Shown here in pieces: positions 25,862 through 34,511 of a DNA stretch of 64,000 nucleotides (its first letter is position 1; each line of letters starts with the position of its first letter). Made by a program: the position numbers and the translations under genes. Source of the DNA: an uncultured Bacteroidales bacterium (GTDB taxonomy: Bacteria; Bacteroidota; Bacteroidia; Bacteroidales; Paludibacteraceae); contig CAMUYI010000002.1 in NCBI GenBank assembly GCA_947164985.1, forward strand, positions 62,001-126,000, read 5' to 3'. Under the pieces are notes generated by a model. The model was given only the letters and a program-made list of their open reading frames with translations, did not search any database and had not been told where the DNA came from.

Positions 25862-26057
25862 ATCTCTAATTCCTCCGAGACTGCCGCGTTTTTGATTTAT
25901 ATAATTACTATTTTCTCCGCAAAAGCGGTATAATTTTCATCATTTCATCATTCGCATCAATAGCATCATTCCATCATTCCCATCATTCGCATCATTTCAT
26001 CATTCTCCCAAAATAATCGCAAAATTCACAAAAATCAAAGATTTTTATGCAATTATT

Positions 26058-26087
26058 TTGTTATGTGGGAATTTTTTTGTAATTTTG
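26058..26087 (+). promoter_or_regulatory. Promoter of the YaaC/primase/reverse transcriptase unit
   Basis: TTG (26058-26060), 19 bases, TAATTTTG (26080-26087), 20 bases before the ATG at 26107. Confidence 0.75.
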
Positions 26088-26106
26088 CACGTTGAAATGT
26101 GATTAT

Positions 26107-27144
26107 ATGACAGAGATACCTATTCGATATGATTTTCCGTTGTTCGTGACAGATTGTCCGATACGGAATTATATAGGCAGCGATAAGTTGCGTTTGTCGG
26201 ATTCGTGGTCGCTATTTCAATATGTAGTACTAAAGCGTGGAAAAACAGAGGCAGAGCGTAAGTTTATGCTCACGCTATTGGAGCAGGCAAAGTATTTCTA
26301 TTCCGTAGCGGATAGTGCACCGCTAAAGTCCAAGCCATTATTGTATTACTATTCATTCCTCAATTTAGCAAAGTTATTTATTAACCTGAGAGGATATATT
26401 GGTAATACGCGAGAATATAATCATGGTATAGAGGCAAGACCAGCCAATTCATTTGTTTCCGCGGAGGTAAATGTAAAGGGATTCTATGGTTCACCGATGC
26501 TTCCAGTTAATAGAGTATTTGCTGAGCAATTGGGGTTTAATTATCCGACTTATCCATTTCAATACAAAGTGGTGGATTATTTAAAAGCATGTGTGGGGAT
26601 CCATAAGGTGTATTGCGAGACGTACAAGCAAGAAGAGATGTTTCATCGTATCAAGGATTTGCATTTGTTTATGCATGCAAACAAGATGAAGAGTGTAGCG
26701 TGGATTCCTAATCTTTCTTCGAACGATGTCGCTAATTTAACGGCAAAGGGCTATTCTATTACGCATGACGGTGCCGGTTATGTTTGGACTGAGACGATAG
26801 CTAAACATCCGCATCACTTAACAAATCAAAATTTTTTCGATTTGTCTTTACAAATGCGTCAGCGGGGCTTATGGTATCTGACGAATGGTAATGAGTACCG
26901 AATGTACATATCTGCACAGGACTATGCTTTTCCTCCGGAGTTGGTGATTTATAATATCATGTTTTATTTCGGTTCAATTACTCGTTACCATCCGTATCAG
27001 TTTGATGAATTATTATCTGCAAAGGAACAATGGATGGTGGAGGTGTTTATGCGCACTCAACCTCAGCAATTTGTGTATGGATTGTTGTCGCGGTTGTTGG
27101 GGCGTTATGTATATGAAGATAAAACTGCTAAATTGTCGGTATAG
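26107..27144 (+). CDS. YaaC-like protein
   Basis: A 345-residue protein. The stretch SWSLFQYVVLKR...LLEQAKYFYSVADSAPLKSKPLLYYYSFLNLAKLFI resembles the conserved N-terminal half of the YaaC family, whose function is unknown but which turns up in defence contexts. The start ATG at 26107 is preferred to a TTG at 26092. It is the first gene of a unit with the primase-like gene two bases downstream. No membrane segment or catalytic motif is visible. Confidence 0.65.
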   Translation: MTEIPIRYDFPLFVTDCPIRNYIGSDKLRLSDSWSLFQYVVLKRGKTEAERKFMLTLLEQAKYFYSVADSAPLKSKPLLYYYSFLNLAKLFINLRGYIGNTREYNHGIEARPANSFVSAEVNVKGFYGSPMLPVNRVFAEQLGFNYPTYPFQYKVVDYLKACVGIHKVYCETYKQEEMFHRIKDLHLFMHANKMKSVAWIPNLSSNDVANLTAKGYSITHDGAGYVWTETIAKHPHHLTNQNFFDLSLQMRQRGLWYLTNGNEYRMYISAQDYAFPPELVIYNIMFYFGSITRYHPYQFDELLSAKEQWMVEVFMRTQPQQFVYGLLSRLLGRYVYEDKTAKLSV

Positions 27145-27146
27145 AT

Positions 27147-28181
27147 ATGACGATAGAAGAGTTTCAAAATATTACGATTTCATTATATCGGAATGTACGG
27201 TTTTATCAATCAGAAAAAGTGACGATAGGTGCTGTGTTGGATGCTATCCGTCATGATAGTTATAAAACGCAGATTCTTGCTATTCGTACATGGTTAGGTA
27301 AAGGCGATGTGGTGCAAGCAGGGGTGGCGAAAGGTCAATTACCAGCTGTGACGTTTAGTGCGTTTTTCGGTGAGCGCCGACAGATGGAATTTTGTAAGGT
27401 ATACACAGGCGTATTGGTGATTGATATTGATAAATTGGGTGCGGACGAGATGGAAATAGTGGGCGAACAGCTGCGGAACGATGAATATGTGGTGAGTTGC
27501 TGGCGCTCTCCATCCGGAAATGGTTGGAAAGGATTGGTGGTATTGGAATATCAGGAAGACAAGAACTTATATGCACTAAATTACTTGCACCGGATGGCAT
27601 TTTTGCAAATTGAAAATTATTTTAGAACGAAGTATGGTATAGCGTTGGATAAATCAGGAAAAGATATTCCGCGGTTGTGCTATATGAGTCACGATGCAGA
27701 TCTTATCTTAAAAACGAAGGTAGTATCATATCCTATACAATTGGATGCGCTGGATTTTGAAATAGAAGAGAAGATAGATGCAAAGGAGTTAAAGGAGGTT
27801 GTCCAACATGTCGGGAAAAAGATAGAGTCATCTGTGGTGGTGACATGGAATGTATTAGACGGACAAGTATATCCGAATCCGTATGTGAAGCAGCAGAAAG
27901 AAATTCTCTTTATGATATATCGATATCTAAAGAAGAAAGGACGGTCCATCACCGAGAGTTATGAGGATTGGGTGAAGGTGGCATTTGCTATCGCCAATAC
28001 ATTTCATCCTGTGTATGGGCGAAGTATGTTTATGAAGCTATGTGAATTAGATGGTGCAAAACATGATGCGGATAGAAGCGAGCGACTGATATACGATGCA
28101 TACACAGCGGGGTATAAATTATGTACATTTAAAACGATAGTTTATTTTGCAGAGAAAAAAGGGTTTAAATATAATCCATAG
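27147..28181 (+). CDS. BT4734/VirE-N primase-like protein with PriCT-like C-terminus
   Basis: A 344-residue protein with the core of the BT4734-like / VirE N-terminal domain, a member of the archaeo-eukaryotic primase superfamily: VLVIDIDKL (D93, D95), RSPSGNGWKGLVV (120-132) and the third motif DIPRLCYMSHDADLIL (about 174-189). The last 80 residues (DWVKVAFAIANTF...DRSERLIYDAY) match the helical primase C-terminal 2 domain. In mobile elements this domain precedes a helicase; here no helicase follows. Instead a reverse transcriptase gene comes next. The 3' end of this gene forms the first arm of an inverted repeat. Confidence 0.8.
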   Translation: MTIEEFQNITISLYRNVRFYQSEKVTIGAVLDAIRHDSYKTQILAIRTWLGKGDVVQAGVAKGQLPAVTFSAFFGERRQMEFCKVYTGVLVIDIDKLGADEMEIVGEQLRNDEYVVSCWRSPSGNGWKGLVVLEYQEDKNLYALNYLHRMAFLQIENYFRTKYGIALDKSGKDIPRLCYMSHDADLILKTKVVSYPIQLDALDFEIEEKIDAKELKEVVQHVGKKIESSVVVTWNVLDGQVYPNPYVKQQKEILFMIYRYLKKKGRSITESYEDWVKVAFAIANTFHPVYGRSMFMKLCELDGAKHDADRSERLIYDAYTAGYKLCTFKTIVYFAEKKGFKYNP

Positions 28182-28301
28182 ACCGTGACTTTGTTTCACG
28201 GGTGTATCACGAAGCTAAACAAGCGCGTACGTAAGGCTTCAGTAGTCGTGCATTATAATCAGTACCAATTATTTCGGGATTATATTTAAACCCTTGTTTT
28301 T
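28153..28301 (+). ncRNA. Candidate structured RNA bracketed by a 25-base inverted repeat, upstream of the reverse transcriptase
   Basis: Arms 28153-28177 and 28277-28301 pair over 25 bases with one A-G mismatch and one G-T; the inner 17 (GGGTTTAAATATAATCC with its exact complement) are perfect. The enclosed 99 bases contain CCGTGA-ctttgtt-TCACGG (28183-28201) and a longer imperfect hairpin GAAGC (28211-28215) / GCTTC (28236-28240) extended by CAC/GTG. The left arm covers the last codons of the primase-like gene. Plan and position, just 5' of a reverse transcriptase gene, are those of retron msr-msd RNAs (a1/a2 repeats, short T-rich-loop hairpin, long hairpin). RNA status is inferred. Confidence 0.65.
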
Positions 28302-28307
28302 AAGGAA

Positions 28308-30065
28308 ATGTTAGAGGGATATATACATAGGGATGACATACAAGACATCTTGATTAGGATTAGATGTAAGTATGCAGACCAGCGCAACAGAGCCGGTTTT
28401 GCGACTTTGTTGAGCACTGACCCAAATGACACCTGTCATATTCCCGACATATATAATTTGTTTCCACCAAGACGCAAATGGTGTACATTAAAAAGAGAAG
28501 AAAGAAAAAGTCGAACAGAATGTACGTCAATAGATAATAATTTCTTGAGCTTGTCACGTTCAATCCACAAAGAATTATGCAATAAGGAAAAACATCCGAT
28601 ATGGTATGATAGATTAGGAGAGGCTATTGACGATATATATGATATGGCATTTTCGGACGACTTAAAGTTCACATCGCTCAGAGTAGTTGCAGAGGAGAAA
28701 GATAGAGATGAAGAAGAAAAGACGATAACATGCAGACCAATATGCAACTACAAGAATTACAAAGAGAGAACGATTATATCGCTGTATAATAAGGCGATGA
28801 CACGTCTGTTTGACGGCTATTTTCACGAATGTTCATTTGCATTTCGATTGCCGAAAAAAGGAGAAACAGATAAAACGCCGGCACATATTAAGGCAGTAAA
28901 GCAGATTGTTGATTTTAGAAGGAAACATGAGGGCACATTATGGGTGGCAGAATGCGATTTGAAGAAGTTTTATGATACGATAGACCATGATGTGATTATG
29001 GATACGTTGGAGATGATGCTGAGACGAAGTGTGGAAGATAAAAAGATTGATGAGAAGGAGGCGGGAGTTTTACGTCGGGTGATGCAAGCGTATTTGGATA
29101 GTTATAATTTTTATGAAAGTGTACTGCAATACAATTCGGATCAAAGCAATCAAGTATGGAATCCTATTCCGAAGAAAAGCGGGTATAATCTGCAGTTTAA
29201 ATGGGTAGAGAAAGATATCGCGAAGCAACGCAAAACCGGATGGCCTTATCGGACCGAAGACCATGATCAACATTATCTGGGAGTTCCGCAGGGCGGAGCA
29301 TTATCAGGGCTGATAGCGAATTTGATATTAAATCGAGTTGATGAGCAAATCATGCCGTTTGTTGATAAGGATAAGTTGATATACCTGCGATTCTGTGACG
29401 ATATGATTATTATCGGGAAGGATGAACATGAGGTGAGAAATGCATTTAACGTATATCGCAAAGCGATTGAATCGTTACACCTTTATCAACACGATCCGGA
29501 AGGCATAGAGTATCCATATACAAAAAATCATTGGGAATCGAAGACTAAGGAGCCATACAAATGGGACGATATTAATAAAGATGGTATCCCCTGGGTTTCT
29601 TTCGTTGGAATAGATGTGCGATGGTCCGGAGAGGCTCGTATTCGAAAGAAGACGATCCATAAGCATATGAAGAAACAAGAGAGTGTAGTATGGGATGTGT
29701 TGAGAGAGATCAAAAGTAAGGCACCGCGTTATGATGAAGAAAAGACCCAAAAGATATTGCAAGGTCATTTGGATGCGATGGGTGTAGGACGTATTAGATT
29801 ATGGAACTATAAGGATAATCCAAACGTAGGCAGTTGGAGTTGCGCTTTTGAGGTGATTGACAACAACAGATGGTCGAGACATCAGTTGAAGAATTTAGAT
29901 AGACACAAAAAGCAAGTTTTGCGTAAGTTCAAGAAAAAGATCAAGGATATAAATTTTCCTCAGCCGATTATATCCTATGATAGTAAGCGTAGTAGGCGGC
30001 ATAATCCAGAAATGAAAGGAATGCCATGTAGTTATTATGGGCAAATATTAAAACCTTGGAAATAA
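28308..30065 (+). CDS. Reverse transcriptase, unclassified (FCDD active site)
   Basis: A 585-residue polymerase. Motif A AECDLKKFYDTIDH (about 214-227, catalytic D217), motif B VPQGGALSGLIANLIL (about 325-340), motif C LRFCDDMIII (D364, D365) and a motif E-like FVGIDVRWSG then RIRKKTI are all present and intact. The fingers (IISLYNKAMTRLFDG, CSFAFR) look more like group II or UG/DRT types than classic retrons: the retron NAxxH and VTG motifs are not seen and motif C is FCDD not YADD. No maturase or endonuclease domain; the C terminus is basic. It probably works with the inverted-repeat RNA just upstream. Confidence 0.9.
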   Translation: MLEGYIHRDDIQDILIRIRCKYADQRNRAGFATLLSTDPNDTCHIPDIYNLFPPRRKWCTLKREERKSRTECTSIDNNFLSLSRSIHKELCNKEKHPIWYDRLGEAIDDIYDMAFSDDLKFTSLRVVAEEKDRDEEEKTITCRPICNYKNYKERTIISLYNKAMTRLFDGYFHECSFAFRLPKKGETDKTPAHIKAVKQIVDFRRKHEGTLWVAECDLKKFYDTIDHDVIMDTLEMMLRRSVEDKKIDEKEAGVLRRVMQAYLDSYNFYESVLQYNSDQSNQVWNPIPKKSGYNLQFKWVEKDIAKQRKTGWPYRTEDHDQHYLGVPQGGALSGLIANLILNRVDEQIMPFVDKDKLIYLRFCDDMIIIGKDEHEVRNAFNVYRKAIESLHLYQHDPEGIEYPYTKNHWESKTKEPYKWDDINKDGIPWVSFVGIDVRWSGEARIRKKTIHKHMKKQESVVWDVLREIKSKAPRYDEEKTQKILQGHLDAMGVGRIRLWNYKDNPNVGSWSCAFEVIDNNRWSRHQLKNLDRHKKQVLRKFKKKIKDINFPQPIISYDSKRSRRHNPEMKGMPCSYYGQILKPWK

Positions 30066-30230
30066 GTCGACGTAGGAGTTTATTGTGGCTATGTCCGGCT
30101 ACGATTCATCCGACGCCATCCGTTCCATAGATGCGCTGTGCGACTGGACACCCGATTTAAAAGCAATGACAAATATCGAAGATCCAATCTACAATCTCCA
30201 ATCTTCAATCTCCAATCTTCAATCAAAAAA
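30066..30230. other. Gap with possible coding remnant and simple repeat
   Basis: The frame from 30093 (reading MSGYDSSDAIRSIDALCDW and on) is richer in G+C and reads like a short remnant of a lost gene I cannot identify. From 30181, CCAATCTACAATCTCCAATC-type simple repeats run up to the hairpin-promoter block. Confidence 0.35.
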
Positions 30231-30323
30231 AAGCCCAATCTTCGTTTTTAGATTAAAAATCTAAGTTTTTTAACGAATATTTGGCTTTTTTCTTGCATAT
30301 ATGGGATTTTTTATGTACCTTTG
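30231..30323 (+). promoter_or_regulatory. Hairpin-promoter block 2
   Basis: The same hairpin as at 22626 (AAAGCCCAATCTTCGTT against AACGAATATTTGGCTTT, inner TTAGATT/AATCTAA), then TTG (30293-30295), 20 bases, TACCTTTG (30316-30323). Drives ATPase pair B. Confidence 0.75.
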
Positions 30324-30405
30324 CCCGCTGAATTGTGTAGTTCGAGTTTATTGAAGCGAAATAAGAATTATGCATAGATAAAATAGAAATGCTAAATACA
30401 AAGAT

Positions 30406-31704
30406 ATGAGTGAGCAAATTGTAATAAACATTAATCGGTTAGGACCGGTTCGGAATGCCAGGATTACACTTGGGCAGTTTATGATTTTTTCTGGAGCATC
30501 AGGACTTGGAAAAAGTTATACGGCCATGTTGGTGCATTATGTGTATCGTATATTGTCCGGTGAGGAGTTGGAGGGTTTCTTTAAGGAGAAGCAAGCAACG
30601 CTTGGTGACGTGTCTCGCTTTGAAGATACGGCCATGCATGTGGTTTTCTCTTGTGAATCGTCAGAACTGGTGCAATGGATTAATGCGCATGCACGGACAT
30701 ATCTGGTTAATATGTTAGCACATCCTCAATTGGATATGGATGTGCAAATCGAGTTTCCTGCTTTGTCGAAGACACTTCTATTCGAGTATGGCCATATAGA
30801 GCAAGTAGAGCAAGATGATATCAGTCGCCCAAATTTATCACCACGTGGTAGATTAAAGCTCAGTCCCTTTGGTGGTGCGACTACTTTTTCATTGACTTTA
30901 TTGCCTCAGATTAACTATGCTTTATTCTCGCATGTTCTTTCCATTCATATGGCAGACTTGTATGGGCTGCGATTGATTACATCCACATTTTTCTTGCCCC
31001 CATCCAGAGGTGCTATTATGCAGATTCCTATGGATAAACAGTTGAGTGTTTTTCAATCAACACCGATGTATAGTGAGTTTATAGAGACTTTTGCACGCAT
31101 CAAGTCCTTCCGAGAGGTGGAGATATCCGTGATTAACACTAAATCGATAGCCGATGGGCGAATCGAAGAGTTTGAAGGCGAGTTATATTATAACTATCAC
31201 GATGTGCCTATACCTATTTCGGCAGCTGCCTCATCTATCAAAGAGATAGCTCCATTTGTAATGTTGGCCGAAAAAGGGTTGTCGCGATACTTTGCCACCT
31301 TGTTTGAGGAGCCGGAATCCCATTTGCATCCTGAGTTACAAGGAGCTGTAGTGGATGTGATGGCGCAAATGCTGCATCATGGAACGCATCTACAAATCAC
31401 GACCCATAGTGATTATGTGATGCGTAGAATAAATGATTTGATCTACTTGTATCGCTTGAGTGAGGCATGGAAAATAGAGAAATATGCTAAGTTCTGCGAG
31501 CAGAGGGGAATAGATGGGAGCATTACCCTTGATCCGGATATTATTAAGGCTTATTTCTTCAAGCCAGAGGATGGTGGATTATCTTCGATAGTGGAGCAGG
31601 ATATATCAAATGGTATACCATTCAGTACGTTTGAGAAAGTGATTAATACTAACTTTCCGATAAGTGCAGATATTTACGAACAGTTTGAAATAATGAAGCA
31701 ATAA
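30406..31704 (+). CDS. ABC-type AAA ATPase, pair B
   Basis: A 432-residue ATPase with P-loop GASGLGKSYT (about 31-40), signature-like AAASSIKEIAPF (about 274-285), Walker B LFEEPESHLHPE (about 304) and H-loop TTHSDYVM (about 331). It is more distant from the pair A and pair C ATPases than they are from each other but has the same architecture and length. A one-base gap separates it from the partner gene. Like the others it probably senses infection and releases its partner. Confidence 0.8.
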   Translation: MSEQIVININRLGPVRNARITLGQFMIFSGASGLGKSYTAMLVHYVYRILSGEELEGFFKEKQATLGDVSRFEDTAMHVVFSCESSELVQWINAHARTYLVNMLAHPQLDMDVQIEFPALSKTLLFEYGHIEQVEQDDISRPNLSPRGRLKLSPFGGATTFSLTLLPQINYALFSHVLSIHMADLYGLRLITSTFFLPPSRGAIMQIPMDKQLSVFQSTPMYSEFIETFARIKSFREVEISVINTKSIADGRIEEFEGELYYNYHDVPIPISAAASSIKEIAPFVMLAEKGLSRYFATLFEEPESHLHPELQGAVVDVMAQMLHHGTHLQITTHSDYVMRRINDLIYLYRLSEAWKIEKYAKFCEQRGIDGSITLDPDIIKAYFFKPEDGGLSSIVEQDISNGIPFSTFEKVINTNFPISADIYEQFEIMKQ

Positions 31705-31705
31705 T

Positions 31706-32362
31706 ATGTCCACCTTATCTTCTAATTTTGATATAGTATATGAGCGATATCATACGCGTCCATTTGCAGGCCAATGCGATGTAAGAGAGACAGAAGCTGC
31801 GGATACGGGTAGGGAAGTAAGACGACTCCGTTTTAAGAATGTTGACGGGTATGAGATTCCACATATGATGGTAAAAAGATCATCAAATGTGTACGGCTCA
31901 CCATCTGAGGCTTTTGAGAAATCTAGATTTCGAGTTGTCCGGAAAGATTGCGATGGGTTGTTTGTAGTAGAGAATGAGAATGGGCTACGAATGAACATCT
32001 GCGAGCTCAAAACGTCTGCGAGTGTGAATACAATATGCGATGCAAAGGATCAAATAATTGGTTCGTATGTACGAATGAACGCGCTGATGAGTAATCTAAA
32101 GTCTTATCCAGAACATGTTGATGTTGTAGGATTCATCGCCTCCCATGGACCTAATCTGCATACATTATCTATGATGAAGGATGCCAGTGACCCCAAGACG
32201 ATGTTCTACTATAAATTGATGACTAAAGGGGAATATGTAATGCCAAAGGTGAAGATGGATGGTTATTACAATCCCATCAAGATGCGTGAGATAAAGTTTT
32301 ATTTCGTAGCGGTGCCGGATGGCGCGCAGCATCATGAGGTTGATTATATGCAGTATGCTTAA
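31706..32362 (+). CDS. Candidate nuclease partner of ATPase pair B
   Basis: A 218-residue protein I cannot assign. Residues around 90-100 ([13 protein letters not shown]) give a strand ending ExK, then a helix with [16 protein letters not shown] and a strand [10 protein letters not shown]; this is the layout of a PD-(D/E)xK nuclease, as in the unrelated partner of pair A. Preceding [11 protein letters not shown] could supply the acidic residue. It is encoded one base after the ATPase stop codon, so coexpression is certain if the pair is expressed. Confidence 0.6.
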   Translation: MSTLSSNFDIVYERYHTRPFAGQCDVRETEAADTGREVRRLRFKNVDGYEIPHMMVKRSSNVYGSPSEAFEKSRFRVVRKDCDGLFVVENENGLRMNICELKTSASVNTICDAKDQIIGSYVRMNALMSNLKSYPEHVDVVGFIASHGPNLHTLSMMKDASDPKTMFYYKLMTKGEYVMPKVKMDGYYNPIKMREIKFYFVAVPDGAQHHEVDYMQYA

Positions 32363-32391
32363 ATGTTTTTTTTACTGAACAACTCAATATA

Positions 32392-32502
32392 ATGAAAGTA
32401 GTATTATTAGCCGGTGGATTTGGGTCGCGGATAAGTGAAGAGAGTATCTTCCGTCCGAAGCCAATGATTGAGTTAAAAAGATATAAAGCGATAGAGATTT
32501 AG
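32392..32502 (+). pseudogene. rfbF: rfbF N-terminal fragment (glucose-1-phosphate cytidylyltransferase)
   Basis: Thirty-six codons reading [15 protein letters not shown], then [13 protein letters not shown], the nucleotide-binding start of sugar-nucleotide transferases of the RfbF type. The frame then runs into unrelated sequence and stops. The rest of the gene is missing. It is evidence that the defence cassettes were inserted in a polysaccharide locus. Confidence 0.75.
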
Positions 32503-32508
32503 GATACA

Positions 32509-33432
32509 ATGGACACAAAGAAACTGATAGAAAATATAATTGAGGATTTGTTGGGTGATGTGCCGGTAGCGAAGATAATGCTGAAGGCGCAGGCCATTGC
32601 ATACTCGTTGAACAATGCCGAGTTCAAGGAATGGATAGAGCATGAGCAAAATGGTTACCCCAATGCGAAGATGATACCAGACTATCGAATTATTCCGTGT
32701 TCATTAAAGGTGGATATTGCGCTCCCATTTCAACAAATGCTGCGTAATTATCGCATACCTGTTGACTTTATACAAGATGAGCGAGATAGAGATTTTTTGC
32801 GAGTAGCGCGATTAACGGAATCTATATCATCTTTGGAGAATATGGTTACTGATCTTGACGATGGGAAAACATTAGCAATGTTAGTGCCGGGAATCTTGTG
32901 GCCATCCATTAACAAGTGCTTGGATAGGGATGGGAATGTTATTGCAGCATGTCAGGAAATATCACCATCGTCCATAAAAGGAGCGGTAGATTCGTTTAAA
33001 TCCAGACTATTGAAGTTCTTTTTAGAACTGAGTGCTCAAATGAAGATAGATTTGAATGTTATGACCAATCGCGAAAAGATAGCCAATATCATGCATCAAA
33101 CTATTAATGCGGGAGTATATAGCAATGGTGATGTGTCTATAGAAAACTCTACGGTAGTCGGAGGACAGAGCAATAATGTTTCAATATCTCCTGCGTTGAA
33201 AAATGAGATCGAGGACGTGCTACGACAGGTGGAGGAATTGAAGCAGAACGTAGAAGCAGATGAGCAAGATGTCGCAGAGGTGGTGATGGATCTCCGATCA
33301 GAGTTGGAGAAGGAATCTCCATCGAAGAAGTTACTTAAACGAGGAATGCAAGCACTAAAGAGTTTTCATGGTGTTGTAGTAGAAAAGGCAATTGAGTATG
33401 GCATCGACCAGATCTTGATTCAATTGGGATAA
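32509..33432 (+). CDS. AbiTii-type abortive infection protein
   Basis: A 307-residue protein whose first 100 residues (LIENIIEDLLG...KIMLKAQAIAYSLNNAEFKEWIEHEQNGYPNAKMIPDYR) match the AbiTii domain pattern (A..L....F..W...E.NGY....PDYR). The C-terminal third is a coiled-coil-like helical region (LRQVEELKQNVEADEQDVAEV). It follows the rfbF fragment by six bases and is probably transcribed with pair B. AbiTii domains are linked to phage defence, the mechanism of most being unknown. Confidence 0.75.
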   Translation: MDTKKLIENIIEDLLGDVPVAKIMLKAQAIAYSLNNAEFKEWIEHEQNGYPNAKMIPDYRIIPCSLKVDIALPFQQMLRNYRIPVDFIQDERDRDFLRVARLTESISSLENMVTDLDDGKTLAMLVPGILWPSINKCLDRDGNVIAACQEISPSSIKGAVDSFKSRLLKFFLELSAQMKIDLNVMTNREKIANIMHQTINAGVYSNGDVSIENSTVVGGQSNNVSISPALKNEIEDVLRQVEELKQNVEADEQDVAEVVMDLRSELEKESPSKKLLKRGMQALKSFHGVVVEKAIEYGIDQILIQLG

Positions 33433-33459
33433 ATAGAAAAGGAGAATAGAATAAAATGC

Positions 33460-33522
33460 TAAGACCAATCCATATCATAATGCTTCTAGCAGAAGAGAGT
33501 CGGTCCTTGAAAGAAGGATGAA
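33460..33522 (+). repeat. 62-base dispersed repeat, copy 2
   Basis: Matches 22500-22562: TGCTAAGACCAATCCATATC, hairpin TGCT-tct-AGCA, AGAGTCGGTCCTTGAAAGAA. It lies 27 bases after the AbiTii gene and ahead of a hairpin-promoter block, as in copy 1. Confidence 0.65.
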
Positions 33523-33607
33523 ATGACAAATGACAAATGACAAATTTTGAAGTTTAGGTCTTCAATCTTCAATCTCCAATCTCCAATCTTAAATCTCCAA
33601 TCTTCCA

Positions 33608-33707
33608 TCAAAAAAAGCCCAATCTTCGTTTTTAGATTAAAAATCTAATTTTTTTAACGAATATTTGGCTTTTTTCTTGTAAATGTCATTTTTTTTTAGT
33701 AATTTTG
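33608..33707 (+). promoter_or_regulatory. Hairpin-promoter block 3 (GTPase cassette)
   Basis: Third copy of the hairpin, followed by TTG (33677-33679), 20 bases and TAATTTTG (33700-33707). Directly preceded by CCAATCT-type repeats (33559-33605). Confidence 0.75.
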
Positions 33708-33746
33708 TACGCTAATTTTAGGTTTAAATAAAAACAGCAAAATAAT

Positions 33747-34511
33747 ATGGATGCAATAACAGCTTTAGAAGTAACATTAAAAGCAGCAGAAGCTGCAAAA
33801 GAGGCTAAAGAAAATTATTCCAAAATAAAATGGTTATTCCATTATATGTTGCCACCAATAAAGGTGTTGATAGTAGGAGAAAGCGGTTCAGGAAAGACAC
33901 AATTTTTGGCATCAATTCGAGATAAAAAAGAATTTGTAGAGAGTAGAACAAAAGTATCGAACACAAAAACACTCGTTCTCCCCAATGGACGTCGCGTGGA
34001 ATTTTGCGATACTCCCGGTCATCAATCTTTAAAGACAGAAAGAGGACGAAATGTTAACGAAATAGCCAATGGTAAATATGATGGAATAATCAATATTGTG
34101 TGTTATGGATATCAATCCGCAGAAGGTATAGACACGTCCAAAATTTATCATGGAGGGGTTATAAAAGAAGATTATTTGAAGCAGAATAGAGGGAAAGAAC
34201 TGAAGCAGATGCAGGAATGGCTCGAAAGAATATATGCGGAGAGTAAAGTGAAATGGGTGCTGACCATAGTGAATAAAGCAGATGTGTGGTGGGAAGAGTA
34301 TGAAGATGTTATGACTCACTATGAAGACGGAAGTGAGTATAATGCCAATCTTCAGACGATATCTAGAGTGTCAACAATCAGCATGCTCCCATATTGCAGT
34401 GTCATCAATCCATTATTTGGAATGCCGATGACTATTGTGTTTGGGGAGAAGATGAAATATGCAATGTATGAGCAGTTTCAACAACATCTAATAGACTTAA
34501 TAAATAAATAA
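33747..34511 (+). CDS. P-loop GTPase
   Basis: A 254-residue G protein: G1 VGESGSGKT (about 42-50), G3 FCDTPGHQ (about 88-95) and G4 VNKADVW (about 174-180). The N terminus is a lysine/alanine-rich helix. The class resembles small defence- or stress-linked GTPases paired with membrane proteins rather than translation factors. Its stop codon overlaps the ATG of the next gene by one base (TAATG), so the two proteins probably act together. Confidence 0.8.
   Translation: MDAITALEVTLKAAEAAKEAKENYSKIKWLFHYMLPPIKVLIVGESGSGKTQFLASIRDKKEFVESRTKVSNTKTLVLPNGRRVEFCDTPGHQSLKTERGRNVNEIANGKYDGIINIVCYGYQSAEGIDTSKIYHGGVIKEDYLKQNRGKELKQMQEWLERIYAESKVKWVLTIVNKADVWWEEYEDVMTHYEDGSEYNANLQTISRVSTISMLPYCSVINPLFGMPMTIVFGEKMKYAMYEQFQQHLIDLINK

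Larger units (their letters stand above)
25359..26057. other. Non-coding stretch with degenerate repeats
   Basis: No gene I can support, although a 127-codon frame exists at 25327-25710. It holds a B element (25530-25564), a degenerate inverted E element (25711-25861), and a run of CATCATT-type simple repeats (25935-26005). Confidence 0.5.

Noticed and set aside
28308..30065. Reverse transcriptase as a group II intron maturase or DGR enzyme
   Set aside because: No maturase/endonuclease domain, no intron ribozyme domain V seen nearby, and no template/variable repeat pair found around it.
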